A DNA stretch of 64,000 nt from Modicisalibacter ilicicola DSM 19980 (lineage in GTDB: Bacteria; Pseudomonadota; Gammaproteobacteria; Pseudomonadales; Halomonadaceae): contig NZ_FQUJ01000017.1 in NCBI RefSeq assembly GCF_900128925.1, positions 1 through 64,000 on the forward strand. The letters run 5' to 3'. This document shows positions 50,097-57,377 of the stretch, in pieces; the first letter of the stretch is position 1; every line of letters begins with the position of its first letter. A program made the position numbers and the translations under genes. The notes below the pieces were generated by a model. That model saw only the letters and a program-made list of their open reading frames with translations. It made no database searches and was not told where the DNA came from.

Positions 50097-51000
50097 CAAG
50101 GCGATAGACCCGGCTTGCGCGCCGCTCTATCCGATCCGCGAGGTGTCCCGCCTCACCGGCGTCAATTCGGTGACACTGCGGGCCTGGGAGCGGCGCTACG
50201 GGCTCATCCGCCCCCAGCGCACCCCCAAGGGACATCGACTCTATGCCCAGGAAGATATCGAGCGTATCGAACTGATTCTTCAATGGCTCAATCGAGGCGT
50301 TCCCGTCAGCCAGGTTCACGACCTGCTGGAGCAACCCGAGAGAATCGAGGTGCCGACGCCCGAGGCCGGGGACTGGCCTTGCCAGCGCGAGCAATTGGTC
50401 ATGGCGGTCGAGGCGCTCGATCTGACACGCCTGGAGACGCTTTACAACCAGAGTCTGGCGCTCTATCCGGTGAACACCTGCCTGAACGAGTTGTGGCAAC
50501 CGGCGGTGACGCAACTCGAGGAGCGCTGGAGCGATCAACTCGGTGCGGCATTGCAACGACGACTGCTCGAATCGTTTCTGCGCACCCGTATCGGCACCCG
50601 CCTCTATCACAGCAACCTGGCCTCTCGTGGCCCCCAGTTGATGATCGCCCCTCTCTCCGAGGAGAGTGGCGCATTGTGGCCGCTGCTGTTCGTCCTGGCC
50701 GCCGCGGATGCGGGCTATCGCAGCCTGCTGCTGGACGCCCCCCTGGCTCAGGGGGAGCTCGCCCTGGCAGTCAATCGCCTGCGTCTCTCGGGACTGGTGC
50801 TCGCCAGCGGCCAGGCCGAGCGAACCGAGCAGGTTCGGCGCCAGTTGCCGCGTCTCGCCGAACAGCTCTCGGTGCCGGTCTGTCTGGCTGGACCGGTGGC
50901 AAGGATCCGCGCCGGGGAGCTCGCCGACAGCGGCGTAGAACTGCTCAGCGACGATCTCGTGCAATCGGTCAGCCGGCTTCGCCCACTGCTCAACCAATAG
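50089..51000 (+). CDS. MerR-family LitR-type regulator lacking the cobalamin-ligating histidine
   Basis: A 303-aa regulator with an N-terminal MerR winged helix (YPIREVSRLTGVNSVTLRAWERRYGLI, residues 14-40; HRLY near 50) and a C-terminal part shaped like the helical plus Rossmann B12-binding domains of CarH/LitR. The usual DxHxxG cobalamin motif is replaced by SEESGAL, and no EH pair follows the Trp of the helical bundle, so adenosylcobalamin sensing by His ligation is unlikely. P. putida class II LitR (PplR) proteins also lack cobalamin binding and control phrB and a fatty-acid methyltransferase gene in light. phrB follows 20 bp downstream. How this protein senses light is unknown. Confidence 0.85.
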   Translation: MSDKAIDPACAPLYPIREVSRLTGVNSVTLRAWERRYGLIRPQRTPKGHRLYAQEDIERIELILQWLNRGVPVSQVHDLLEQPERIEVPTPEAGDWPCQREQLVMAVEALDLTRLETLYNQSLALYPVNTCLNELWQPAVTQLEERWSDQLGAALQRRLLESFLRTRIGTRLYHSNLASRGPQLMIAPLSEESGALWPLLFVLAAADAGYRSLLLDAPLAQGELALAVNRLRLSGLVLASGQAERTEQVRRQLPRLAEQLSVPVCLAGPVARIRAGELADSGVELLSDDLVQSVSRLRPLLNQ

Positions 51001-51020
51001 CCATCCGCTAGAGGACGACC

Positions 51021-52442
51021 ATGGAACGGCAACTCGTCTGGTTCCGCAGCGACCTGCGCACTCTCGACAACACCGCCCTGGCGGCGGCGGCCCGACGCGG
51101 CCCAGTCATCGGTGTGTTCCTGCGTAGCGTGGAGCAGTGGCAAGCCCACGATCACGGTGCCAACAAGATCGATTTCTGGCATCGCGGCGCACGTGCGCTG
51201 GGAGATGCGTTGAGTGGACTCAACATCCCCTTGCTCCACCGCGAGATCGATACCTTCGATGAGGCCCCCGAGGCCTTGCTGAAGATCGCCCGAGAGTACG
51301 ACATAAGCGGCGGGCTGCATTTCAATCGGGAATACCCGCTCGACGAGTGGCGTCGCGACGAAGGAGTGATGGATTGCTTCAAGCGGGCCGGACTGCCGGT
51401 GAATGGCTACACCGATGCCGTCGCCTTCGCCCCGGGCGAACTACTGACCGGCCAGGGTGACTACTACAGCGTCTTCACCCCTTTCGCCAAGGCCTGGCAG
51501 CGGGAGGTGGATGCCGAGCGCCTGGCGTTGCGCGATACCCCTTCCGCCCAGACGCGTCTGCCCATCGACAACGACCGTATCCCCGCCTTGCCCGAAGCCG
51601 CGGGAAAACCCATCGACGCCAAGCGTTGGCCCGCCGGCCAGGACGCCGCCGCCGATCGACTCGAGCGCTTCCTCCGCTATCGGGCGCGCCATTACAAGAA
51701 GCAACGCGACTTCCCCGCCGTCCGTGGCACCAGCGAGCTCTCGCCCTATCTCTCCCTGGGCATGATCTCCCATCGTCAATGCCTGCAGGCGGTGATGAAC
51801 GAGAACGGCGGCAGCCTGGCGGATGGCGATGCCGGCCTGACCAGCTGGGTCAACGAACTCATCTGGCGGGAGTTCTATCAGCACATCGCCTTCGGCTACC
51901 CGGACGTCTGTCGCCACAAGCCCTTCCAGCGGCATACCGAGAACCTGGCCTGGCGCGATGACGACGGCGCCTTTGCCGCCTGGTGCGAAGGGCGCACCGG
52001 CTACCCCCTGGTGGATGCCGCCATGCGCCAACTAGTGCAGTGCGGCTGGATGCACAACCGGCTCCGCATGGTCACCGCCATGTTCCTCAGCAAGCACCTG
52101 TTGCTCGACTGGCGACGCGGCGAGGCCTTCTTCATGCAGTACCTCGTCGATGGCGAGTTCGGCTCCAACAATGGTGGCTGGCAGTGGGCCGCCTCCACCG
52201 GCACGGACGCGGCCCCCTATTTCCGCATCTTCAATCCGACCACCCAGTCCCGCCGCTTCGACCCCTCCGGCGAGTTCATCGCCGCCTTCCTGCCCGAGCT
52301 GGCCAGCCTGCCCGAGAAGGCACGCCATGCCCCACCCAGGGACCTGCTCGACGAGATCGACTACCCGGCGCCCATTGTCGATCACAAGACAGCGCGCACC
52401 CGGGCACTCGATGCCTTCAAGTCCCTGAAAGACAACCACTGA
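51021..52442 (+). CDS. phrB: Deoxyribodipyrimidine photo-lyase (class I CPD photolyase)
   Basis: PhrB repairs UV-induced cyclobutane pyrimidine dimers using blue light, FADH- and an antenna cofactor. The 473-aa protein has the N-terminal antenna domain (RQLVWFRSDLRTLDNTAL, FLRSVEQW) and the C-terminal FAD domain. Family blocks there are RHYKKQRDFPAVRGTSELSPYLSLG, WVNELIWREFYQH, and NNGGWQWAASTGTDAAPYFRIFNP. The residues fit a class I (E. coli-like) enzyme with methenyltetrahydrofolate. It is 20 bp after the LitR-type regulator gene and probably co-transcribed with it. Confidence 0.96.
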   Translation: MERQLVWFRSDLRTLDNTALAAAARRGPVIGVFLRSVEQWQAHDHGANKIDFWHRGARALGDALSGLNIPLLHREIDTFDEAPEALLKIAREYDISGGLHFNREYPLDEWRRDEGVMDCFKRAGLPVNGYTDAVAFAPGELLTGQGDYYSVFTPFAKAWQREVDAERLALRDTPSAQTRLPIDNDRIPALPEAAGKPIDAKRWPAGQDAAADRLERFLRYRARHYKKQRDFPAVRGTSELSPYLSLGMISHRQCLQAVMNENGGSLADGDAGLTSWVNELIWREFYQHIAFGYPDVCRHKPFQRHTENLAWRDDDGAFAAWCEGRTGYPLVDAAMRQLVQCGWMHNRLRMVTAMFLSKHLLLDWRRGEAFFMQYLVDGEFGSNNGGWQWAASTGTDAAPYFRIFNPTTQSRRFDPSGEFIAAFLPELASLPEKARHAPPRDLLDEIDYPAPIVDHKTARTRALDAFKSLKDNH

Positions 52443-52504
52443 CCTCCTCGTCGCCCCGGGCGGACCTGCTATCTGCCCCCCGGGGAAGTCATATCCTTGC
52501 AGCA

Positions 52505-52523
52505 AGTTAGACAAATATTGTAC
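52505..52523. promoter_or_regulatory. Putative LitR-type operator, site 3
   Basis: AGTTAGACAAATATTGTAC matches site 1 (48441-48459) at 18 of 19 positions, with core ACAA-ATA-TTGT. It lies 144-162 bp before the SDR gene that heads the fatty-acid operon. TTGTAC within it is followed 19 bp later by TACACT (52543-52548), a spacing seen at MerR-controlled promoters. Role inferred. Confidence 0.6.
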
Positions 52524-52666
52524 AAAACATCCATTCAAGGTTTACACTAAGAGCGATTCGCTCATCGCGCCCTCGAACTGTCGCCTCGCGCGGGATCGCC
52601 GACAATCCAGGCGAGACGGCAGAAAGGAAACGCGCAAAGGGCGCCTGGCAAGGGAGACGCACGCCC

Positions 52667-53449
52667 ATGGCATCACTGGCGGGAAAGCAACGCATCTGGT
52701 TGATCGGTGCCACCTCGGGCATCGGCCTGGCCCTCGCAAGGCGGCTGCTGGACGACGGTCATCGCGTCGCCCTGAGCGCCCGCCGGCGCGAGGCGCTCGA
52801 GGAACTGACTCATGGGCATGACCAGGCCCTGGCCGTGCCCCTCGACCTGACCGATCGTCAATCGGTACGCGAGGCCGGACAGCAGATCGACGACGCCTTC
52901 GCAGGCCTCGACCTGGTGATTCACAACGCCGGTACCTGCGAGTATCTCGATGCCCGACGGTTCGATGTCGATCTGATCGAACGCGTCTTCGCCACCAACT
53001 TCCAGGGTGCCCTCTACGCGATCGATGCGGCTCTGCCATTGCTGCGGCGCGCCAGAGACAGCGATGGCAGTCAACCGCTTTTCGCGGCGGTCTCGAGTGC
53101 CTCGGCGTACCTGCCCCTGCCCCGCGCCGAAGCCTACGGCGCCTCGAAGGCGGCCCTCAGCCACTTCCTCGAGTCGCTGCGCCTCGATCTGGCCGGCGAG
53201 AAGATCGACGTCAGCATCATCCACCCGGGCTTCGTCAAGACGCCATTGACGGATCGCAACGACTTTTCGATGCCGATGCGGGTGAGCACCGACTTCGCGG
53301 TGGAGGCCATTCTCAAGGGCCTGGAAAAGCGTGCGCTGGACATCCACTTTCCCCGGCGCTTCACCTACGGCGTCAAGCTGATGGGCATCCTGCCCCCGGG
53401 GCTGCGCCGGCGCATCGGCCTGGCCATGACACGTAAGCGCAATGACTAG
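52667..53449 (+). CDS. Short-chain dehydrogenase/reductase
   Basis: A 260-aa classical SDR with the cofactor motif GATSGIGLALA near residue 13, NAG in IHNAGTCEY, the active-site Ser around SSASAYLPLP, and YGASK (Tyr and Lys). It is the first gene of a five-gene operon (SDR, FAD protein, DUF1365, methyltransferase, DUF2878) whose stops and starts mostly overlap. Similar operons are light- or singlet-oxygen-induced in Pseudomonas and Rhodobacter and tied to modified unsaturated fatty acids. Its own substrate is unknown. Confidence 0.87.
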   Translation: MASLAGKQRIWLIGATSGIGLALARRLLDDGHRVALSARRREALEELTHGHDQALAVPLDLTDRQSVREAGQQIDDAFAGLDLVIHNAGTCEYLDARRFDVDLIERVFATNFQGALYAIDAALPLLRRARDSDGSQPLFAAVSSASAYLPLPRAEAYGASKAALSHFLESLRLDLAGEKIDVSIIHPGFVKTPLTDRNDFSMPMRVSTDFAVEAILKGLEKRALDIHFPRRFTYGVKLMGILPPGLRRRIGLAMTRKRND

Positions 53450-54821
53450 ACAACGACAAGACATGCCCGACTCGACCTCCTCTCCATCATCGGCCCAACG
53501 CATCGCCGTGATCGGCAGCGGCATCAGCGGCATGAGCGCGGCTTATCTGCTCTCGCAACGTCACCGGGTGACGCTGTTCGAAGCGAACCATCGCCTGGGC
53601 GGGCACACGGCCACGGTGGACGTGCGGCTCGACGGCCGGGAATACGCCGTGGATACCGGGTTCATCGTCTTCAACGACTGGACCTATCCGCTGTTCCAGA
53701 GCCTGATGGCCCACCTCGGTGTCGCCTCGCAACCCACCGAGATGAGTTTCTCGGTGCATGACGCCCACCGCGACTTCGAGTACAACGGCCACACCCTGAC
53801 GACGCTGTTCGCCCAGCGTCGCAACCTGCTACGTCCCCGTTTCCACCGAATGCTGGCAGATATCCTGCGCTTCAATCGGCGGGCCCGGGCGGACCTCGAT
53901 GCCGATCGACTCGACACGACCATCACGCTGGGCGACTACCTGGACAGCCAACGCTTCGGCAGGGACTTTCGAAAACGCTACCTGCTGCCCATGGGGGCCG
54001 CCATCTGGTCGGCGAGCCTAGCCGATCTGCAAGGCTTTCCGGCGCTTTTCTTCTTGCGCTTCTTCCACAATCACGGCCTGCTCTCCGTCGATCATCGCCC
54101 CCAGTGGTACACCCTGATCGGCGGTTCACGCAGCTATATTCCCGCCCTGACGCGCCCCTACGCCGAGCGCATTCACCTGAACTGTCCGGTACGCGGCATC
54201 CGCCGCCATGGCAGCGAAATCGTCATACACTCGCCACGCGGCGAGGAGCGCTTCGACCAGGTCGTGCTGGCCTGCCACGCCGACCAGGCGCTGGAGATGC
54301 TCGACGATGCCAGTGACACCGAGCGTGCCATCCTCGGCGCCCTGCCCTACCAGGACAACGAGGTGGTCCTGCACACGGACACGGCATTGCTGCCGCGTCG
54401 ACGCCGCGCCTGGGCCAGCTGGAACTACCGTCTGGATGGCCGGGGGGCCGAGGCACGCGTCTCGGTCACCTACGACATGAACATCCTCCAGCGCCTCGAG
54501 GCACCACATACCTTCTGCGTCACCCTCAACGACAGCGATGCCATCGACCCCGCCAAGGTCATCGAGCGTTTTCGCTACGCCCACCCCTGTTTCACACCCC
54601 AGGGACAGTCGGCTCAGGCCCGCCATGCCGAGATCTCCGGCCCCGGGCATCGCACGCACTTCTGCGGCGCCTACTGGCGCAACGGCTTCCACGAGGATGG
54701 CGTGTGGAGTGCCCTGCGAGTCGCCGAATCGCTGGACTGCAGGGAGTGGCCGGCTGTCGCCGGATGGCGCGACGAGATCGAGACGGGTGTCGAGGGTGAA
54801 CTCGAGGAGTCGATGCCATGA
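53442..54821 (+). CDS. FAD-dependent amine-oxidase-like protein of the fatty-acid operon
   Basis: A 459-aa flavoprotein with FAD motif RIAVIGSGISGMSAAYLLSQ near residue 20 and FEANHRLGGHTATVDV. It belongs to the flavin amine oxidase/phytoene-desaturase-like superfamily, subgroup found with DUF1365 and CFA-like methyltransferases. It may desaturate or oxidise an acyl chain ahead of methylation; this is inference from context. The ATG at 53442 overlaps the SDR stop; a second ATG at 53463 (MPDSTSS) is equally possible. It overlaps DUF1365 by 4 nt. Confidence 0.85.
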   Translation: MTRQRQDMPDSTSSPSSAQRIAVIGSGISGMSAAYLLSQRHRVTLFEANHRLGGHTATVDVRLDGREYAVDTGFIVFNDWTYPLFQSLMAHLGVASQPTEMSFSVHDAHRDFEYNGHTLTTLFAQRRNLLRPRFHRMLADILRFNRRARADLDADRLDTTITLGDYLDSQRFGRDFRKRYLLPMGAAIWSASLADLQGFPALFFLRFFHNHGLLSVDHRPQWYTLIGGSRSYIPALTRPYAERIHLNCPVRGIRRHGSEIVIHSPRGEERFDQVVLACHADQALEMLDDASDTERAILGALPYQDNEVVLHTDTALLPRRRRAWASWNYRLDGRGAEARVSVTYDMNILQRLEAPHTFCVTLNDSDAIDPAKVIERFRYAHPCFTPQGQSAQARHAEISGPGHRTHFCGAYWRNGFHEDGVWSALRVAESLDCREWPAVAGWRDEIETGVEGELEESMP

Positions 54822-55594
54822 TCGCCGCGCCGCGCAGCCGAATCTATCGGGGCACGTTGCGTCACCGGCGTTTCCTGCCTCGTGTGCATCGATTCCGCTA
54901 TGGGCTGTGGATGGCCTGGCTCGACCTCGACGAACTGCCTGGGCTGTTCGAGGGTGTTCCCGGCTTCAGTGCCCGGCGCCCTGCCCTGGCACGCTTTCGT
55001 CGCGAGGACTACCTGGCCCCCCACGACATGCCGCTCAAGGAGGCAGTGCATGATCGCCTGAGCCGGGAGCTGGGCCCCGAGGCGGCGGCCCGGGCCGATG
55101 GTGCGGTCCGCATGCTCACCCAGCTGCGCCTCTGCGGAATCGTCTTCAACCCCATCACCCTCTACTATGCCTACGACCGCGACGAGCGGTTGCAGGCGGT
55201 GCTCGGCGAGGTCAGCAACACCCCCTGGGGCGAACGTCATTGCTATGCCTGTCGCGTCGAGCCGGCACGCCACCGTCACCGCGCCACCTTCACCAAGGCG
55301 ATGCACGTCTCGCCCTTCAATCCCATGGACATGACCTACCGCTGGCGCTTCAACACCCCGGGGGAGCACCTCTACCTGCACATGGAAAACTGGAAGGACG
55401 AGCGGCGTCATTTCGATGCCACCCTGACTCTGACCGCGCGTCCCGCGACCCGCGGCGTCCTGCTTGCCAGCCTGGCGCGCCAGCCCTGGCTGAGCCTCAA
55501 GACCCTGGCCGCCATCCACTTCGAGGCACTGCGCCTATGGCTGAAGCGCATTCCGGTCTTCGATCATCCCAAGCGCGAGGAGACCCCGTCGTGA
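54818..55594 (+). CDS. DUF1365 family protein
   Basis: A 258-aa protein of the DUF1365 family. It starts with SRIYRGTLRHRRFLPRVHRFRYGLWMAWLDLDEL and contains FNPITLYYAYD and EVSNTPWGERHCYAC, all conserved in the family. The biochemical role is unknown. The gene nearly always lies between an FAD amine-oxidase-like gene and a CFA-like methyltransferase gene, as here; both junctions overlap by 4 nt. In R. sphaeroides a DUF1365 gene of the same neighbourhood is part of the singlet-oxygen response. Confidence 0.87.
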   Translation: MIAAPRSRIYRGTLRHRRFLPRVHRFRYGLWMAWLDLDELPGLFEGVPGFSARRPALARFRREDYLAPHDMPLKEAVHDRLSRELGPEAAARADGAVRMLTQLRLCGIVFNPITLYYAYDRDERLQAVLGEVSNTPWGERHCYACRVEPARHRHRATFTKAMHVSPFNPMDMTYRWRFNTPGEHLYLHMENWKDERRHFDATLTLTARPATRGVLLASLARQPWLSLKTLAAIHFEALRLWLKRIPVFDHPKREETPS

Positions 55595-56859
55595 CCACAC
55601 TCCGCTCTGCCACCTCTCGCGGCCCCTCGGCATGCGGTGACCGCCTGTCCCGCTGGCTGAGGCCGCGACTCATCGCTCAGCTCGACCGCCTGCAAGGAGG
55701 CAAGATCACCTTGATCGAGGGCGATCGGAGGCTCTGCCTGGGCCAGGGGGGCGCATTGCAGGTCCGCGTGATCCTTCATCACGAGCGTGCCTGGCGGCGC
55801 CTCGCCCTGGGCGGTACGGTGGGTGCCGCAGAGGCCTACATGGATGGCGACTGGGAAACCGACGATCTGGTCACCCTGACTCGGCTGTTCGCCACCAACA
55901 TGGAACAGGTCAACAGCGAGGTGGAAAACGGCAGCGCCCGGCTGGCTCGTTGGCTGCTGACCGCACTCTATTCCCTGCAGCGCAACACCCAGCGTGGTTC
56001 GCGGCGCAACATCGGTGCACACTACGACATCGGCAACGAGCTGTTCGCGACCTTCATCGACAGCGAGCACTGGATGTATTCCAGTGCCGTCTTTCCCCGC
56101 AGCGATGCCAGCCTGGAAGAAGCCTCGACCTACAAGCTCGAACGCCTGCTCGACAAGCTCGACATCGGTCCCGAGCACCACCTGCTGGAGATCGGCACGG
56201 GCTGGGGCGGGCTGGCGATCCATGCCGCCAAGACCCGAGGCTGCAGGGTGACCACCACGACGATTTCCGAGGCCCAGCATGCGCATGCCGCGCGGCGTAT
56301 CGAGGAAGAGGGGCTGGGCGATCGCATCACCCTGCTCAAGCAGGACTATCGCGACCTGGAAGGGCAATACGATCGGCTGATTTCGGTGGAGATGGTCGAG
56401 GCCGTGGGCCACCAGTACCTGGGCACCTACCTGGAAACCCTGGATCGCCTGCTCACCGAGGACGGCCTGGCCGTGCTGCAGGCGATCACCATTCGCGATC
56501 AGCGTTTCGAGTCAGCCAAGCGGGAGATGGACTTCATCAAGCGCTACATCTTTCCCGGCGGCTTCCTGCCCTCCCACACTGCCATCCTCCGCGACATGAC
56601 GCGCAGGACGTCGCTGAACCTGCTCTCCCTCGACGAGATCGGACTGCATTACGCCCGCACGCTGCGCGAGTGGCGCAGCCGTTTCGAGGCAAACCTGGAG
56701 CGCGTGCGCCGGCTCGGGTACGACGAACGCTTCATCCGCATGTGGCGCTACTACCTGAGCTACTGCGAAGGCGGCTTCCTGGAGCGCTCGATCGGCACCT
56801 GCCACCTGCTGCTGGCCAAGCCCGGGGCCCGGCCGGCACCCTTAATCGGCGCGGTGTAG
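55591..56859 (+). CDS. Cyclopropane/furan fatty-acid SAM-dependent methyltransferase
   Basis: A 422-aa member of the CFA synthase family. It has an N-terminal lipid-binding region (to about 135), the block NIGAHYDIGNELFATFIDSEHWMYSSAVFP, SAM motif LLEIGTGWGGLAIHAA at about 198-213, and SVEMVEAVGHQYLGTYL. Classical Cfa makes cyclopropane rings. Homologues next to DUF1365 and SDR genes methylate phospholipid acyl chains on the way to furan fatty acids, which quench singlet oxygen. The latter is favoured here by context. Start is GTG at 55591, overlapping the DUF1365 stop (GTGA). The gene near phrB supports light control. Confidence 0.88.
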   Translation: MTTLRSATSRGPSACGDRLSRWLRPRLIAQLDRLQGGKITLIEGDRRLCLGQGGALQVRVILHHERAWRRLALGGTVGAAEAYMDGDWETDDLVTLTRLFATNMEQVNSEVENGSARLARWLLTALYSLQRNTQRGSRRNIGAHYDIGNELFATFIDSEHWMYSSAVFPRSDASLEEASTYKLERLLDKLDIGPEHHLLEIGTGWGGLAIHAAKTRGCRVTTTTISEAQHAHAARRIEEEGLGDRITLLKQDYRDLEGQYDRLISVEMVEAVGHQYLGTYLETLDRLLTEDGLAVLQAITIRDQRFESAKREMDFIKRYIFPGGFLPSHTAILRDMTRRTSLNLLSLDEIGLHYARTLREWRSRFEANLERVRRLGYDERFIRMWRYYLSYCEGGFLERSIGTCHLLLAKPGARPAPLIGAV

Positions 56860-56864
56860 TCTCG

Positions 56865-57377
56865 ATGCCGCGCCTGCTCTTCAACCTGATCGCCTTCGAG
56901 GTCGGCTGGCTCGCCTGCGTGCTGGGGGGCTCGCTGATCGGCATCCTGAGCGCCGGCATGATCATCGCCGTGCACCTGGCCTGGCTGGCACGCCCGGGGG
57001 AGTGGCGTTGGCTGGCGGGGTTCGTGGCGCTGGGATTGATCGTCGATGGCGGGTTGGCCCTGGCCGGCGGGTTCACGTTCGCGCCTCCCCTCGAGGGGCC
57101 GCTCCCCCTGCCCCTGTGGCTCTGGACGCTGTGGCCACTGTTCGCGACACTGCTGCACCACTCGCTCGCCTGGCTGTGGCGCTATCCTGCGCTCGCCACG
57201 CTGGCCGGCGCCGTCGGGGGCCCTCTGTCCTACTTCGGCGGGTCCCAGCTTGCCGGGATCGACCTGGCATTCTGGCTGCTGCCCACCCAGGCAGTGATCT
57301 GGGCCCTGCTTTGCCTGGGGCTGAGCTTGCGCCTGGGCGACCGGCCTCATCCCGTCGATCGCGATGTCGCCGGGTAA
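56865..57377 (+). CDS. DUF2878 family membrane protein
   Basis: A 170-aa protein with five or six hydrophobic helices and the DUF2878 pattern: NLIAFEVGWLACVLGG at the start, PLWLWTLWPLFATLLHHSLAWL in the middle, and GGPLSYFGGSQLAGIDL near 120. Function is unknown; the family goes with the SDR-DUF1365-CFA operon. It starts five bases after the methyltransferase stop. Its last about ten codons overlap the 3' end of the convergent GGDEF-EAL gene by 31 bp. The DUF3833 gene that often follows in pseudomonads is absent. Confidence 0.82.
   Translation: MPRLLFNLIAFEVGWLACVLGGSLIGILSAGMIIAVHLAWLARPGEWRWLAGFVALGLIVDGGLALAGGFTFAPPLEGPLPLPLWLWTLWPLFATLLHHSLAWLWRYPALATLAGAVGGPLSYFGGSQLAGIDLAFWLLPTQAVIWALLCLGLSLRLGDRPHPVDRDVAG

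Noticed and set aside
52453-52486. Terminator after phrB (CCCCGGG...CCCGGGG)
   Set aside because: The stem is short, the loop long and no T-run follows; it may fold but does not look like an intrinsic terminator.
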